Shown piece after piece: positions 30,906 through 40,756 of a DNA stretch of 64,000 nucleotides. The notes beneath the pieces were generated by a model, which did not search any database, had not been told where the DNA came from, and saw only the letters and a list, made by a program, of their open reading frames with translations. The stretch covers positions 1 to 64,000 of the forward strand of contig CAZXGT010000002.1 of assembly GCA_964639935.1 (NCBI GenBank), given 5' to 3'. Numbering within the stretch: the first letter of the stretch is position 1; each line of letters opens with the position of its first letter. The stretch is from CALNYS01 sp964639935. GTDB taxonomy: Bacteria > Planctomycetota > Phycisphaerae > Phycisphaerales > UBA1924. The translations under genes were made by a program, and so were the position numbers.

Positions 30906-32639
30906 ATGAGCGTGCAAGCTCAGGAAATGCTGCGAATTCTTGATTCCATCGCCCGCGACCGCGGCGTTGAGCGCGAGCTGCTCATCCGCGATCTCGAGCT
31001 GGCCATGGTCTCCGCGGCCCGCAAGTACTACAACTCGCTCGACACCGAGGAGTTCGCCTGCACGCTCGACCCGCTCAGCGGGCAGATGTCGCTCACGCGC
31101 CACGGCGAGCCGGTGGACATGGACCCGCAGAGCTTCGGCCGCATCGCCGCCCAGACCTTCAAGCAGGTGATGATCCAGAAGTTCCGCGAGGACGAGCGGA
31201 ACACGATCTACGAGGAGTTCAGCCAGCGCGTGGGCGAGATCATCACGGGCGTGGCGCAGCGTTACGAGGGCGGCGCCCTCGTGGTCCAGATCGACCGCGC
31301 CGAGGGCTTCATGCCGCGTTCGGAGCAGATCCCGGGCGAGCAGTTCATGCCGGGCGACCGCATCCGCTGCCTGCTGCTCGACTGCCGCGAGCAGGGCAAT
31401 CAGGTCAAGATCGTGCTCTCGCGAGCCCACGAGGATCTGATCCGCCGGCTCTTCGAGCTCGAGGTGCCCGAGGTCGCCGAGCGCATTATCGAGCTCAAGG
31501 CGATGGCCCGCGAGGCCGGGTTCCGCACCAAGGTGGCGGTCAGCTCGATCGACTCGAAGGTCGACGCGGTCGGCGCCTGCGTCGGCGTGCGAGGCTCGCG
31601 CATCCGCAACATCGTCGACGAGCTCAACGGCGAGAAGATCGACATCGTCCGCTGGAACGAGTCCTCGCAGGTGCTCATTCAGAACGCCCTCAAGCCGGCG
31701 GAGGTCGCGGAGATCTCCCTGTGCTTTGAGCTCGGTCGCGCGACGGTCGTCGTGCCCGAGGATCAGCTCTCCCTGGCCATCGGCAAGCGCGGACAGAATG
31801 TCCGCCTCGCCGCCCGCCTGACCGGCTGGGACGTCGACATTCTCACCCCCGTCGAGTTCAACAAGGGCCTCGACATCATGGCTCGCACCCTCGAAGCCAT
31901 CGAGGGCGTCACGGAGGAGATGCTCGACCGCCTCGCGGCTCTGGGCATCATCAGCGTCTTCGACGTCGAGGAGATCGGCGAGGAGATCCTCGTCGAGCAG
32001 ATCGGCGCCCCCGAGGACGTGGCGACCGCGATGGTCGAGGCGGCCTCCGCCAAGGCCAAGGTGGTCGCCGAGGAGCAGGCCCGCGAGAAGGCCGAGGCGG
32101 AGAAGCGCAAGGCCGAGGAGGAGGCCGCCGCACAAGCGCTCCTCGACGGCGAGCCGGTCGACGAGAGCGCCGACGCGGCCGCCGCCTCGATTCTTGGCGG
32201 CGAGCCGCTCCCGGAGGCGACGGGCGCGAGCGAGACCCCGACCGATCCCGAGAAATTCGAGCACATCTCGAGCGACCGAGCCGAGATCGGCGCCGACGCG
32301 GTGCTCTCGGGCGGCGAGGTCGTCGACGACCGGGCGATGGAGGAGGAGCCGTCGGGCGAGAGCGACGAGACCGACGGATCAGACGCGATCGCGGGCCCGG
32401 ACGAACGCGCCGACAACCCGACCGGCGACGCCGGTGACGCCGGCCCCAAGGCCCCGAAGGCCGACCCCGACGCCGAGGAGATCACGGGCGAAGCCGTGCA
32501 TCAGGCGATCGAGCAAGGCGAGCGCCCCACGGACGACCAGAAGCGAGCCATCGATCGCGCCCGCGCTCATCAGGAGCGACAGGCCGACGAGGACTCGCCC
32601 ATCGAAGACCCGACCGAATCCGCGACGACCCGCGACTGA
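30906..32639 (+). CDS. nusA: NusA, transcription elongation/termination factor
   Basis: NusA binds RNA polymerase and modulates pausing, termination and antitermination. From the ATG at 30906 it has 577 residues. The N-terminal domain starts MLRILDSIARDRGVERELLI, the S1 region (about 135-200) includes GVAQRYEGGALVVQIDRAEG, and the two KH domains (about 220-350) include GACVGVRGSRIRNIVDELNG and LSLAIGKRGQNVRLAARLTG. A helix-hairpin-helix-like segment follows (EGVTEEMLDRLAALGIISVF). The last about 180 residues are an acidic, Ala/Glu/Asp-rich low-complexity tail. First gene of the nusA-infB-DUF503-rbfA unit. Confidence 0.96.
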   Translation: MSVQAQEMLRILDSIARDRGVERELLIRDLELAMVSAARKYYNSLDTEEFACTLDPLSGQMSLTRHGEPVDMDPQSFGRIAAQTFKQVMIQKFREDERNTIYEEFSQRVGEIITGVAQRYEGGALVVQIDRAEGFMPRSEQIPGEQFMPGDRIRCLLLDCREQGNQVKIVLSRAHEDLIRRLFELEVPEVAERIIELKAMAREAGFRTKVAVSSIDSKVDAVGACVGVRGSRIRNIVDELNGEKIDIVRWNESSQVLIQNALKPAEVAEISLCFELGRATVVVPEDQLSLAIGKRGQNVRLAARLTGWDVDILTPVEFNKGLDIMARTLEAIEGVTEEMLDRLAALGIISVFDVEEIGEEILVEQIGAPEDVATAMVEAASAKAKVVAEEQAREKAEAEKRKAEEEAAAQALLDGEPVDESADAAAASILGGEPLPEATGASETPTDPEKFEHISSDRAEIGADAVLSGGEVVDDRAMEEEPSGESDETDGSDAIAGPDERADNPTGDAGDAGPKAPKADPDAEEITGEAVHQAIEQGERPTDDQKRAIDRARAHQERQADEDSPIEDPTESATTRD

Positions 32640-32711
32640 CCCTCTCTCACCACGTAGACCAGCAGCCCTCACGCAGACGAAGCAGGACCCCAAGCCCGAC
32701 CGGAGTGGACA

Positions 32712-35501
32712 TTGGCGAAGCGCATCTTTGAGATCGCACGAGAACTGGACGTCAAATCCAAGGCCATCGTTGAGAAATGCAAGGCCGAGGACATCCCTGG
32801 TGTGAACAACCACATGTCATCGGTCTCCGCGGGCCTTGAGGCGACGATCAGGGAATGGTTCAGCGACGCCAACGCCGGCGAGTCCTCCAACGGGACGGCC
32901 GTGCAGTCGTCGCCCAAGGTCGACCTTGAGAGGGTTCGCCAGCAGCGCAAGGCGGTTCACTCCAAAGCAAAGCGAGCCAAAGCGAAGGCGAAGCCCAAGC
33001 CGGTCGAGGAAACGAAACCGGCCGAGGCGGAAACGGTCGAGCCCGAGAAGGCCGAGCCCGCTGAGAAGGCGCCCTCGCCCGAGAAGGCGCCCGCCGAGCC
33101 GATCGCGCCGGCCGCCGGCTCAGGCGCGGCGCCGGAGTTGACGCCCACCGAGGCGCCGCAGGTTGAGGAGCCGGCCGCAGAGACGCCGACGGAACCAGAG
33201 CCGTCGGCCGTCGCGGCCTCCGCGAACGATCGCTCCTCCGAGCCATCCGGGGCGGGCGAGTCCGAACCGAGCGAGCCGACTGCGGGCGCAAAGCCCGTCA
33301 TGAACGTGCCCCAGCGCCCGAAGGTGGTGACGCCCGCCGGGCCGCGGATCGAGCACGAGCAGAAGAAGCCGGCCAAGCTCTCGGGGCCGCGCGTCGTCCG
33401 CGTCGAGGCGCCGGAGCGCGTCGAGCGTCCGCGTCGTCGCCGTCCCGCGCCGTCTGCGGGCGATTTTGGGGGCGGCGGCGCCGGGATCGCGCCAGGGGCG
33501 CCGGGGGCGGCGCCCGGCCGCGGCGGATCGCCCCGGCGCAACAAGCGCCGTCGCGGCGGCGATGACCGTGACAGCGGCGCCCCGGGCTTCCGCGAGCAGG
33601 ACCTCATCGAACGCGAGCAGCGCCTCAAGGGCGCCCCGGGCATGCTCCGCCAGCGCCGGCGCCAGGAGCGTCTCCGCGCGCTCAACCGCATGGACCGCCC
33701 GTCCACGCCCGCCGAGACCGGGGGCACGGTCAAGATCAAGGCGCCCTTCACCATCAAGGATCTCTCGGCCGCCACGGGCGTGAAGGCCTCGGAAATCATC
33801 AAGAAGCTGTTCCTCGAAGGCGTGATGGCGAACGTCAACTCGCCCATCGAGAGCGAGCAGGCTCAAGAAGTGATGATGCACTGGAACATCGAGCTGGACG
33901 TCGAAGAGCGCGCCAGCGCCGAGGAGGCCGTCAAGGAGGAGTTCGCCGAGCGCGAGATGACCGACGAGAAGCCGAGACCGCCGGTTGTGACGATCCTCGG
34001 GCACGTCGACCACGGGAAGACGTCGCTGCTCGATCGCATCCGGAGCGCCAAGGTCGCCGAGGGCGAGGCGGGCGGCATCACGCAGGCCACGAGCGCCTTC
34101 CGTGTTCCGCTCGAGGTCGGCGGAGACGAGAAGACCGTCGTCTTCCTCGACACCCCGGGCCACGAGGCGTTCACCTCGATGCGCGCCCGCGGGGCCAACG
34201 TGACGGATATCGTCGTGCTCGTCGTCGCCGCCGACGACGGCGTCATGCCGCAGACCGTCGAGTCGATCAATCACGCCAAGGCCGCGGGCGTCCCGATCGT
34301 CGTGGCGCTCAACAAGATCGACAAGCCCGAGGCCACCGAGCAGAACATCCAGCGCGTGCTCGGCCAGCTCGCCGAGCACGAGCTCAACCCGACCGAGTGG
34401 GGCGGCGACACCGAGGTCATCAAGACCAGCGCCGAAACGGGCCAGGGCGTCGACGAGCTCCTCGAGACGCTCGACTACCAGGCCCAGCTCCTGGAGATCA
34501 CCGCCGACTTCGGCGGCCCGGCCCGCGGCACCGTCGTCGAGTCCGAGTTCCAGGAGGGCCGCGGCCCCGTCATCAACGCGCTCATCCACGATGGCGAGCT
34601 GCACGTCGGCGATTTCGTCGTTTGCGGCCCGGCCTACGGGCGCGTGAGAGACATCGTCGACGACCGCGGGAAAAAGCTCAAGGAAGCCGGTCCCGCGATG
34701 CCCGTGCAGCTCTCGGGCCTCTCGGAGCTGCCGGACGCGGGCGAGAAGTTCTACATCGTCGACTCGCTCAAGAAGGCGCAGGAGGCCGCCGAGCAGCGCG
34801 CCGGGCGCGACCGCGAGAAGGATCTCGCCCAGCCCAAGGCCGTTACGCTCGAATCCATGCTCGGCAAGATGAAGGAGGGCGAGGTCAAGCAGCTTCGCGT
34901 CATCATCAAGGCCGACGTGCAGGGCTCGGTCGACGTGCTCCGCAAGGCCGCCGAGGAGATCGAGAACGAGGAGGTCCGCGTCCGCGTGCTGCACGCGGCG
35001 GTGGGCGGCATCGCCGAGAGCGACGTGACGCTCGCCGAGGCGTCCGAGGCCGTCATCATCGGCTTCAATGTCATCCCCTCGAGCAAGGCGCGCAAGGACG
35101 CCGAAGCCAAGAACATCGAGATCCGCACCTACCAGGTGATCTACGACATCATGGACGATCTCAAGAAGGCCGCCGAGGGTCTTCTCGAGCCGGAGCTCCG
35201 CGAGGAGGTTCTCGGGCACGCCGAGGTCCGCGAGGTGTTCAAGATCACCAAGGTCGGCGCCGTCGCCGGCTGCTACGTCACGGACGGGACGATCGAACGC
35301 AACGCTCTCATCCGCGTCACGCGCGACGACATCGTCATCGAGCAGAACCGCGTGCTCGAGCAGCTCAAGCGCTTCAAGGACGACGTCAAGGAGGTCCGCA
35401 ACGGTCAGGAGTGCGGCATGAAGATCGTCGGCTACGACGACATCAAGACCGGCGACATCCTCGAGTGCTACCGGATGAAGGAAGTCAAGCGGACGCTCTG
35501 A
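32712..35501 (+). CDS. infB: InfB, translation initiation factor IF-2 (TTG start)
   Basis: IF-2 is the GTPase that brings initiator tRNA to the ribosome. The 929-residue protein starts at a TTG with GGAG 6 nt upstream (protein MAKRIFEIARELDVKSKAIV). A Lys/Glu/Pro/Ala-rich linker (about 75-310) precedes the G domain. G1 is GHVDHGKTS (430-438), G3 is DTPGHEAFTSMRARGANVTD, and NKID gives G4. The C-terminal domains end YDDIKTGDILECYRMKEVKR. Domain order is standard. It follows nusA by 72 bp and precedes the DUF503 gene by 30 bp. Confidence 0.97.
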   Translation: MAKRIFEIARELDVKSKAIVEKCKAEDIPGVNNHMSSVSAGLEATIREWFSDANAGESSNGTAVQSSPKVDLERVRQQRKAVHSKAKRAKAKAKPKPVEETKPAEAETVEPEKAEPAEKAPSPEKAPAEPIAPAAGSGAAPELTPTEAPQVEEPAAETPTEPEPSAVAASANDRSSEPSGAGESEPSEPTAGAKPVMNVPQRPKVVTPAGPRIEHEQKKPAKLSGPRVVRVEAPERVERPRRRRPAPSAGDFGGGGAGIAPGAPGAAPGRGGSPRRNKRRRGGDDRDSGAPGFREQDLIEREQRLKGAPGMLRQRRRQERLRALNRMDRPSTPAETGGTVKIKAPFTIKDLSAATGVKASEIIKKLFLEGVMANVNSPIESEQAQEVMMHWNIELDVEERASAEEAVKEEFAEREMTDEKPRPPVVTILGHVDHGKTSLLDRIRSAKVAEGEAGGITQATSAFRVPLEVGGDEKTVVFLDTPGHEAFTSMRARGANVTDIVVLVVAADDGVMPQTVESINHAKAAGVPIVVALNKIDKPEATEQNIQRVLGQLAEHELNPTEWGGDTEVIKTSAETGQGVDELLETLDYQAQLLEITADFGGPARGTVVESEFQEGRGPVINALIHDGELHVGDFVVCGPAYGRVRDIVDDRGKKLKEAGPAMPVQLSGLSELPDAGEKFYIVDSLKKAQEAAEQRAGRDREKDLAQPKAVTLESMLGKMKEGEVKQLRVIIKADVQGSVDVLRKAAEEIENEEVRVRVLHAAVGGIAESDVTLAEASEAVIIGFNVIPSSKARKDAEAKNIEIRTYQVIYDIMDDLKKAAEGLLEPELREEVLGHAEVREVFKITKVGAVAGCYVTDGTIERNALIRVTRDDIVIEQNRVLEQLKRFKDDVKEVRNGQECGMKIVGYDDIKTGDILECYRMKEVKRTL

Positions 35502-35531
35502 TCCGCCCGTCCCGGACCGAAAGCGTCGCCC

Positions 35532-35888
35532 ATGACCATGCACGTCGGCGTCATGCAGTTCGAGCTTCAGCTCCCCGGGTCGCGTTCGCTCAAGGACAAG
35601 CGGCGCGTCGTCAAGAGCCTGAAGGACCGCCTGCACCGCCGCCACATGGTCTCGGTCGCCGAGGTCGAGGCGCAGGACCACCACCGCATCGCCATGATGG
35701 GACTCACCATGACCTCCCCCGACGCCCGCGTCATCCAGAGCGTCTTCGACCGCATCACCGACAAGCTCCGCGCCCTGCGCGACGCCCGCCTCGCGAGCCT
35801 CGACACCGAGATCGTTCTGGCGAGCGACATCGGCCCCGGCGCCGAGACGCTCTGGTCCCCCGAGGAGCGCCGGGAGGACGCGCCATGA
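35532..35888 (+). CDS. DUF503 (YlxP-like) protein
   Basis: The 118-residue protein matches the DUF503/YlxP family: HVGVMQFELQLPGSRSLKDK at the start, then RRVVKSLKDRLHRRHMVSVA and EVEAQDHHRIAMMGL. The family has a ferredoxin-like fold and is repeatedly found between infB and rbfA, suggesting a ribosome-maturation link, but its function is unproven. Its stop overlaps the rbfA start as ATGA. Confidence 0.9.
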   Translation: MTMHVGVMQFELQLPGSRSLKDKRRVVKSLKDRLHRRHMVSVAEVEAQDHHRIAMMGLTMTSPDARVIQSVFDRITDKLRALRDARLASLDTEIVLASDIGPGAETLWSPEERREDAP

Positions 35889-36298
35889 GCGGCCATCGCA
35901 CGGAGAAGGTCGCGGGCGAGCTCCAGCGCGCCATCCAGCACGTGCTGACGCGCGGGCTGAGCGATCCGCGCATGCGTGGACTCGTCACCGTGACCAAAGT
36001 CGCCGTCTCGGGCGACCTCCGCGACGCCACCGCCTACATCTCCGTTATGCCCCACGAGCACGAGAAACTCACGCACCACGCGATCAAGGACGCCGCCCGC
36101 CACATCCGCCGCGAGGCCGGCGAGCTCGTCGCGCTGCGCCGCATGCCCGACCTGCACTTCAAGCTCGACGCCTCGATGCGCAAGCAGGCCGAGATCATCG
36201 AGGCTCTCGCCAGAGAACACGAGCGCTCCGCCTCCACCGGCGCGAGCGGCGAGGAAGAAGACGATCGCGGCCCCGCCGCGGAAGGACCCGTTTCGTGA
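35885..36298 (+). CDS. rbfA: RbfA, 30S ribosome-binding factor
   Basis: RbfA assists late 30S subunit maturation and 16S 5'-end processing. From the ATG at 35885 the 137 residues include HRTEKVAGELQRAIQHVLTR, the KH-type core VTVTKVAVSGDLRDATAYIS, and MPDLHFKLDASMRKQAEIIE. All are family hallmarks. The C-terminus is an acidic tail. The open frame continues far upstream inside infB but out of its frame; that part is not coding. It overlaps DUF503 and the next gene by 4 nt each. Confidence 0.95.
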   Translation: MSGHRTEKVAGELQRAIQHVLTRGLSDPRMRGLVTVTKVAVSGDLRDATAYISVMPHEHEKLTHHAIKDAARHIRREAGELVALRRMPDLHFKLDASMRKQAEIIEALAREHERSASTGASGEEEDDRGPAAEGPVS

Positions 36299-37029
36299 GC
36301 ACGACCGACGCCGCCGGCATCGAAGCCCTCCTTAAAAAGCTCGAGAAGCGCTACAAGAACGCCGAGCCATCGGCGCCCGAAGACGCGCAGGACCCGGTCG
36401 AGCATCTCCTCTGGTCCGCCTTGCTCTGGGACGCGACGCCCCCCAAGGCCCGCGAGGCCTACAAGCGTCTGATCGACGCGGCCTCGGACCTCAACGAGCT
36501 GCGCGTCATGATCCACGACGAGGTCGTCGCGCTCCTCGGCCCCCGCTACCCGCACGTCGACGAGCGGGCGGCCCGGATCCGCATGGTGCTCAACGACGTC
36601 TACAACCGCGAGCACGCGGTCTCGCTCGAGGCGCTCGCGAGAGCGCCGAAGCGAGAGGCGAGGAAGTACCTCGACGAACTCGACGGCGCCACGACCTTCA
36701 TCTCCGCACGGACCATGGCCGTCGGGCTCGGGGGGCACGCGATCCCCGTCGACGAGACCCTCCGCCGAAGGCTCATCGAGGAGGATCTCCTCGACGAGAA
36801 CGCCGACTGCGCGACGGCCGCGGGCTCGCTCGAACGCGTCATCAAGGCCAGCGACGGACTCAAGGCCATCGCCCTCTTCGAGGCATGGACCGCCGACGAG
36901 TCGGTCGCCCGAAAGCCCGCCTCCGGCGCCAAAAAGACGGCGAAGACGAGCCGCAAGAAGACCCAACGCAAAACGAGCAAGAAGGCCGCTTCGCGAAAGA
37001 AGCCGGCCAAGGGGCGCAAGAGCGATTGA
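36295..37029 (+). CDS. Degenerate HhH-GPD (endonuclease III-like) protein with Lys-rich tail
   Basis: The 244-residue protein can be aligned without gaps to endonuclease III over its catalytic segment: LDGATTFISARTMAVGLGG (129-147) and IPVDETLRRRL (150-160) correspond to LPGVGRKTANVVLNTAFG and IAVDTHIFRV. The catalytic Lys of EndoIII falls on Phe135, while the catalytic Asp is retained at 153 with the same 18-residue spacing. The helix-hairpin-helix glycines are altered, and the C-terminal iron-sulphur cysteines are absent. The tail (about 205-244) is nearly all Lys/Arg/Ser/Ala, like a histone-H1-type DNA-binding tail. It overlaps rbfA by 4 nt. Glycosylase activity is doubtful; DNA or RNA binding is likely. 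Confidence 0.7.
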   Translation: MSTTDAAGIEALLKKLEKRYKNAEPSAPEDAQDPVEHLLWSALLWDATPPKAREAYKRLIDAASDLNELRVMIHDEVVALLGPRYPHVDERAARIRMVLNDVYNREHAVSLEALARAPKREARKYLDELDGATTFISARTMAVGLGGHAIPVDETLRRRLIEEDLLDENADCATAAGSLERVIKASDGLKAIALFEAWTADESVARKPASGAKKTAKTSRKKTQRKTSKKAASRKKPAKGRKSD

Positions 37030-37111
37030 ACGAACCGCCGCGGCTCGCTCGCGTCTTGACATGATGACCGTTGAATGCCCGCCCCGCGTCCGGGGCCGCC
37101 GGAGGAGTTTC

Positions 37112-40100
37112 ATGCAAGCCGCCGCCAAGCCCGCTCTCGCGATTCTTCTCATCTCTCTCGCCGGCGTGCCCCACGGCTGCTCATCGAGTCCCGTGACGAG
37201 CGCAGGGCTCGCGGCCGAGGCGGCCCGGGAAAAGCCGCGGGCGGACGCCTCGTTCATCGACGCCCCGATCCCCCCGGGCGTGCCCGCCGAGCTCGTCGCC
37301 CCGGCGCCGGAGACGCCGGAGCTTCGGCTGACGCTCGAAGAGATCCGCGACGCCCTCCCCGCTCCCGAGCCCGCCCGCGCGGCGAGCGACGAGCCATCGA
37401 AGCCGGCGCTTGCGCTGTACGTCAGGGGTCGAGCCGCGCTGCTCGACGGCGATCTCGAGCGCGCGATCGAGCTGCTCGAGGAGTCCGTCGCCGAAGACCC
37501 CGCCGCGGCGGCCGCGTGGCGCGATCTCGGCGAGGCCCGGCGTCAGGCGGGCGACCGCTTCGCCGCCGACGCCGCCCATCGCGAGGCGCTCGCGGTCAAC
37601 CCGTTTGAACGCCGGAGCCTGCTGCGACTCGGCCTCGAAGCCGCGGATCGGCGAGAGTTCGCTCGAGCGGTCGAGCTTCTGAGCCGCATCGATCTGGCCG
37701 AGCACCCGGGCGATCCCGCCGAGCGATTCCTGATCTGGTCGACCCTTGGGCGCGCGCTCATCGAGACGGGGCATCTCGCGGCGGGCGCCGACCTGATGGC
37801 GCGCGGGATGGACGTGCCCGACCGCTTCACGCGGCCCACGATCTTCGCCGACGAGCTCGAGCGGCTCTACCGCGACCGCGCGGGCGCATGGCGCGAGATC
37901 GGCGACGCCTACGCCCGGCTGGACGCCCCGCTGCGGGCGCTCGAGGCCTACGAGCGGGCGTCGCGGTACCCGTCGTTCGATCCGGTCGGGCTGCTCGCGC
38001 GACGGCTCTACGCGCTGGTCGGGCTCGGGCGACCGGCGGCGGCGGCCGAGGCGCTGTTCGAGGCGATCACCGGCGAGGACGACGGCGATTTCACGCTCGA
38101 GGATCGCCACGTGCAGCTCATCGGCTACGTCGCGGGCGCCGGCTCGCGCGCACAGCTCGGGCGCGCGATGGAGGGCAAGCTGACCGAGCTTGCGGCCGAG
38201 CTGCCCGAGAGCGAGCGGGCCTCTCTCGCCTCGCGCCTGGCGCTCGCACGATCCGCGGCGCTCCCGGATCGCGAGGCGGCGCGGGTGCTTCGCGAGCGGC
38301 TCGCCGAGGAACCGGGCGATTCCGCCGCCGTGTCCGCCCTGCTCTCGCGAACGGGAGCCGATGACCCCGCCTCGCTGGCCCGCCAGATCGCGACGCTTAT
38401 CGAAACAAGCCCGCTCAACGAGCGGTCCTACGTCGCCGCGGCGATCCGCCTCGCCGGGGGCGCCGGCCCGCTGCTCGAAGCGGTGCCCGAGCGCCCGCGC
38501 GACGCGTCCCTCGGGCTCCTGCGCGCTCGGCTGCTGAAGACCCTCGGGCGCGACGCCGAAGCCGAGCGCGTGCTGGTCTCCCTCGTGGAGCGTCGCCCGG
38601 ACTCCGCCGCCGCCGTCAGCGCGCTCGCCGAGCTCTACATCTCGCAGCGGCGGCTCGACGAGGCCTCAGCGGCGATCGATCGCCTCGACCCCAACGCCGG
38701 CGAGCCCGCTCTGATCGCCAAAGCGCAGGCGCTCGCGAGCGTCGGGCGGCTCGATGAGGGCGTCGAGCTGCTCCGGCGGGCCGCGAGCGAGCCCGACGCG
38801 ACGGCGCTCGTCGCCTATCGGCTCGGGCAGCTCTACGAGCAGTCCGGCGCCAACGAGCGCGCGGCCGAGCGGTACGAGCAGGCCGCGCGGATCAATCCGC
38901 GGCTCGAGGAGCCCCACGCGGCGCTCATCCGTCTCTACAACCGGACCGGCCCGCTCGCCGACCGTCAGCGCCTCTTCGCCGCCGTCCGCGACCTCCGCGA
39001 GCATATCCCCTCCGCGAGAACGCTCCGGTGGCTCCGGGCGCAGGAGCTGGCGACGACCGGGCAGTACGGCGCCGCGGAGCGCGCGCTGCGCGATCTCGCG
39101 GAAGAACGCGACGACCCGCTCGTCACCCGGGCGCTCGTCTCGGTGTGGCTCGCGACCGGCTCGTCCGACGAAGCCGAGGCGTGGCTGCGCGAGCAGCTCG
39201 AATCGCGCCCCAGCGATTCCTCGCTCATCGCGCAGCTGGCGCGCGCTCTCTCGGCGCAGAGCCGGCACGAGGAGGCCGCCGAGATCCTCCGAGAGCAGCT
39301 TCAGCGCCGGCCGGGCGACTCGGCCATCTCCATACGCCTCGAGACCCTGCTGCGCGACGCGCTCGACCGACCCGACGAAGCCGACGAGCTCACGCTGCAG
39401 CGACTCGAGGCCGCGCCGCGAACGATCGCCTCGGCGGTGCAGGAGGCCAACGCGCACCTTCGGCAAGACCGACCGAACGCCGCGTCCCGGGCGGCGCTCG
39501 CGGCGCTCGAATCAGCGCGGCGCCTCGGCGCGGCGCCGACGCCCAATGAACGAAACGCCATGCTCGCCGTCGCCCAGCGGATCGCCGCGGCGGCCCAGAA
39601 GGAACCAGCACTCGAGACGCCCGCGATCGAGATCATCAACGAGCTCGAGGCGTTCGGAGAGCCCCTGCCCGAAGCCGCGCACCGTCTCCGCACCCTGCTT
39701 CTGATTCAGGCCGAGGCCTCGACCGACCGCATCATCGCAAGCATCGCCAGCGCCTACGAGGACGCCCCGGCGGAATCCGACGCCACAACGACCGCAGCGG
39801 TGCAGTCACTCGTGCAGTCCCGCCCGGACGCGGCGCTCGCGGTCGTCGAGACGGCCGCCCGCGTCTCCCCGAGCCTCTCCCAGCGGCTCGCGACGCTCTG
39901 GGTCGGCATCCTCGCGCAGGTCACCGACGTCGACAGCTCCGCCGCGCTGCTCGAAACGCTCGTCGACCGCGAGGCGGCGCGGCGCACCGCGTCGCAAACC
40001 CTCGGCGAGCAGAACCGGTTTGCGCAGATGAGCCAGCGCGAATCGGCGGCGGCCATCGGCTTCGCGCTCGCCTCGGCCGCCTCCTCTCGCGACGAGCAGC

Positions 40101-40711
40101 CCCAGGCGATGGACCTCTACCGCCTCACGCTCGAGTTCAACCCGGACCACGCGATGGCCGGGAACAATCTCGGCTACCAGCTCCTCATCGACGGCGAGGT
40201 CGAGGAGGCGGCGCCGATCATCGAGCGAGCCTACGCCAGCGACTCCGAATCCCCGGCGATCATCGACTCCTACGGGTGGCTGCGCTACATACAGGGCGTG
40301 ATCGAGGATGAGCGGGACGCGGCGGGCGAGGTCGTGCGCGAGGGAGCGATGTCGATCCTCGGGCGCGCCGTCGAGATCGCGCTCGCCCAGAACGACGCCG
40401 GCCTCTTCGAGCTGCACTCCCATTACGGCGACGCCCTCTGGCGAGCGGGACGACCGGAGGAAGCCGTCGCGCAGTGGCGGGCGGCGCGGGACGCCGCTCA
40501 GGAGATGACCCGCCGCTTCGCCGGCCGGGACCTCCCGTCGTTCATCTCCGAAGCGCTCGAGAGCGCGCAGGCCAGGATCGACGCGGCGACCGCGGGCGCC
40601 GAACCCCCCATCGCGCCGACCGCCGCGGAACGCCGCAACGCCGAGCGGCGGCCGGACCTCGAGGGCGTCGCGGGCGACGGGGCCGATGCGCCGCGCGGTC
40701 GCAGCTTCTAG
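37112..40711 (+). CDS. Large TPR-repeat protein, predicted exported (lipoprotein-like)
   Basis: I use the ATG at 37112, preceded by GGAGGAG at 37101-37107. The 1,199-residue protein has a signal sequence (about 1-22, ALAILLISLAGVP) with a Cys at 23 in a weak lipobox (PHGC). Tetratricopeptide-type repeats fill most of the rest, for example LLDGDLERAIELLEESVAED, YRLGQLYEQSGANERAAERY, LARALSAQSRHEEAAEILRE and LNPDHAMAGNNLGYQLLIDG-like segments near the end. The last part is disordered. Family members act in outer-membrane assembly, polysaccharide export or cell-envelope scaffolding; no specific role can be assigned. Confidence 0.82.
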   Translation: MQAAAKPALAILLISLAGVPHGCSSSPVTSAGLAAEAAREKPRADASFIDAPIPPGVPAELVAPAPETPELRLTLEEIRDALPAPEPARAASDEPSKPALALYVRGRAALLDGDLERAIELLEESVAEDPAAAAAWRDLGEARRQAGDRFAADAAHREALAVNPFERRSLLRLGLEAADRREFARAVELLSRIDLAEHPGDPAERFLIWSTLGRALIETGHLAAGADLMARGMDVPDRFTRPTIFADELERLYRDRAGAWREIGDAYARLDAPLRALEAYERASRYPSFDPVGLLARRLYALVGLGRPAAAAEALFEAITGEDDGDFTLEDRHVQLIGYVAGAGSRAQLGRAMEGKLTELAAELPESERASLASRLALARSAALPDREAARVLRERLAEEPGDSAAVSALLSRTGADDPASLARQIATLIETSPLNERSYVAAAIRLAGGAGPLLEAVPERPRDASLGLLRARLLKTLGRDAEAERVLVSLVERRPDSAAAVSALAELYISQRRLDEASAAIDRLDPNAGEPALIAKAQALASVGRLDEGVELLRRAASEPDATALVAYRLGQLYEQSGANERAAERYEQAARINPRLEEPHAALIRLYNRTGPLADRQRLFAAVRDLREHIPSARTLRWLRAQELATTGQYGAAERALRDLAEERDDPLVTRALVSVWLATGSSDEAEAWLREQLESRPSDSSLIAQLARALSAQSRHEEAAEILREQLQRRPGDSAISIRLETLLRDALDRPDEADELTLQRLEAAPRTIASAVQEANAHLRQDRPNAASRAALAALESARRLGAAPTPNERNAMLAVAQRIAAAAQKEPALETPAIEIINELEAFGEPLPEAAHRLRTLLLIQAEASTDRIIASIASAYEDAPAESDATTTAAVQSLVQSRPDAALAVVETAARVSPSLSQRLATLWVGILAQVTDVDSSAALLETLVDREAARRTASQTLGEQNRFAQMSQRESAAAIGFALASAASSRDEQPQAMDLYRLTLEFNPDHAMAGNNLGYQLLIDGEVEEAAPIIERAYASDSESPAIIDSYGWLRYIQGVIEDERDAAGEVVREGAMSILGRAVEIALAQNDAGLFELHSHYGDALWRAGRPEEAVAQWRAARDAAQEMTRRFAGRDLPSFISEALESAQARIDAATAGAEPPIAPTAAERRNAERRPDLEGVAGDGADAPRGRSF

Positions 40712-40756
40712 ACTCCCTCTCGCAACCACCCAACGCACTCTCGGAGACGCACACCG

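Noticed and set aside
33120..35684. Minus-strand open frame of 854 codons opposite infB
   Set aside because: Antisense shadow of infB with His/Asp/Val/Leu-biased composition and no recognisable motif.
34397..35884. N-terminal extension of rbfA inside infB
   Set aside because: It is the wrong frame of infB and Arg/Gly-rich; rbfA itself starts at 35885 with an ATGA overlap.
37056..37061. TTGACA hexamer before the large TPR gene
   Set aside because: No acceptable -10 element lies 16-18 bp downstream; the sequence there is GC-rich (CCGCCC).
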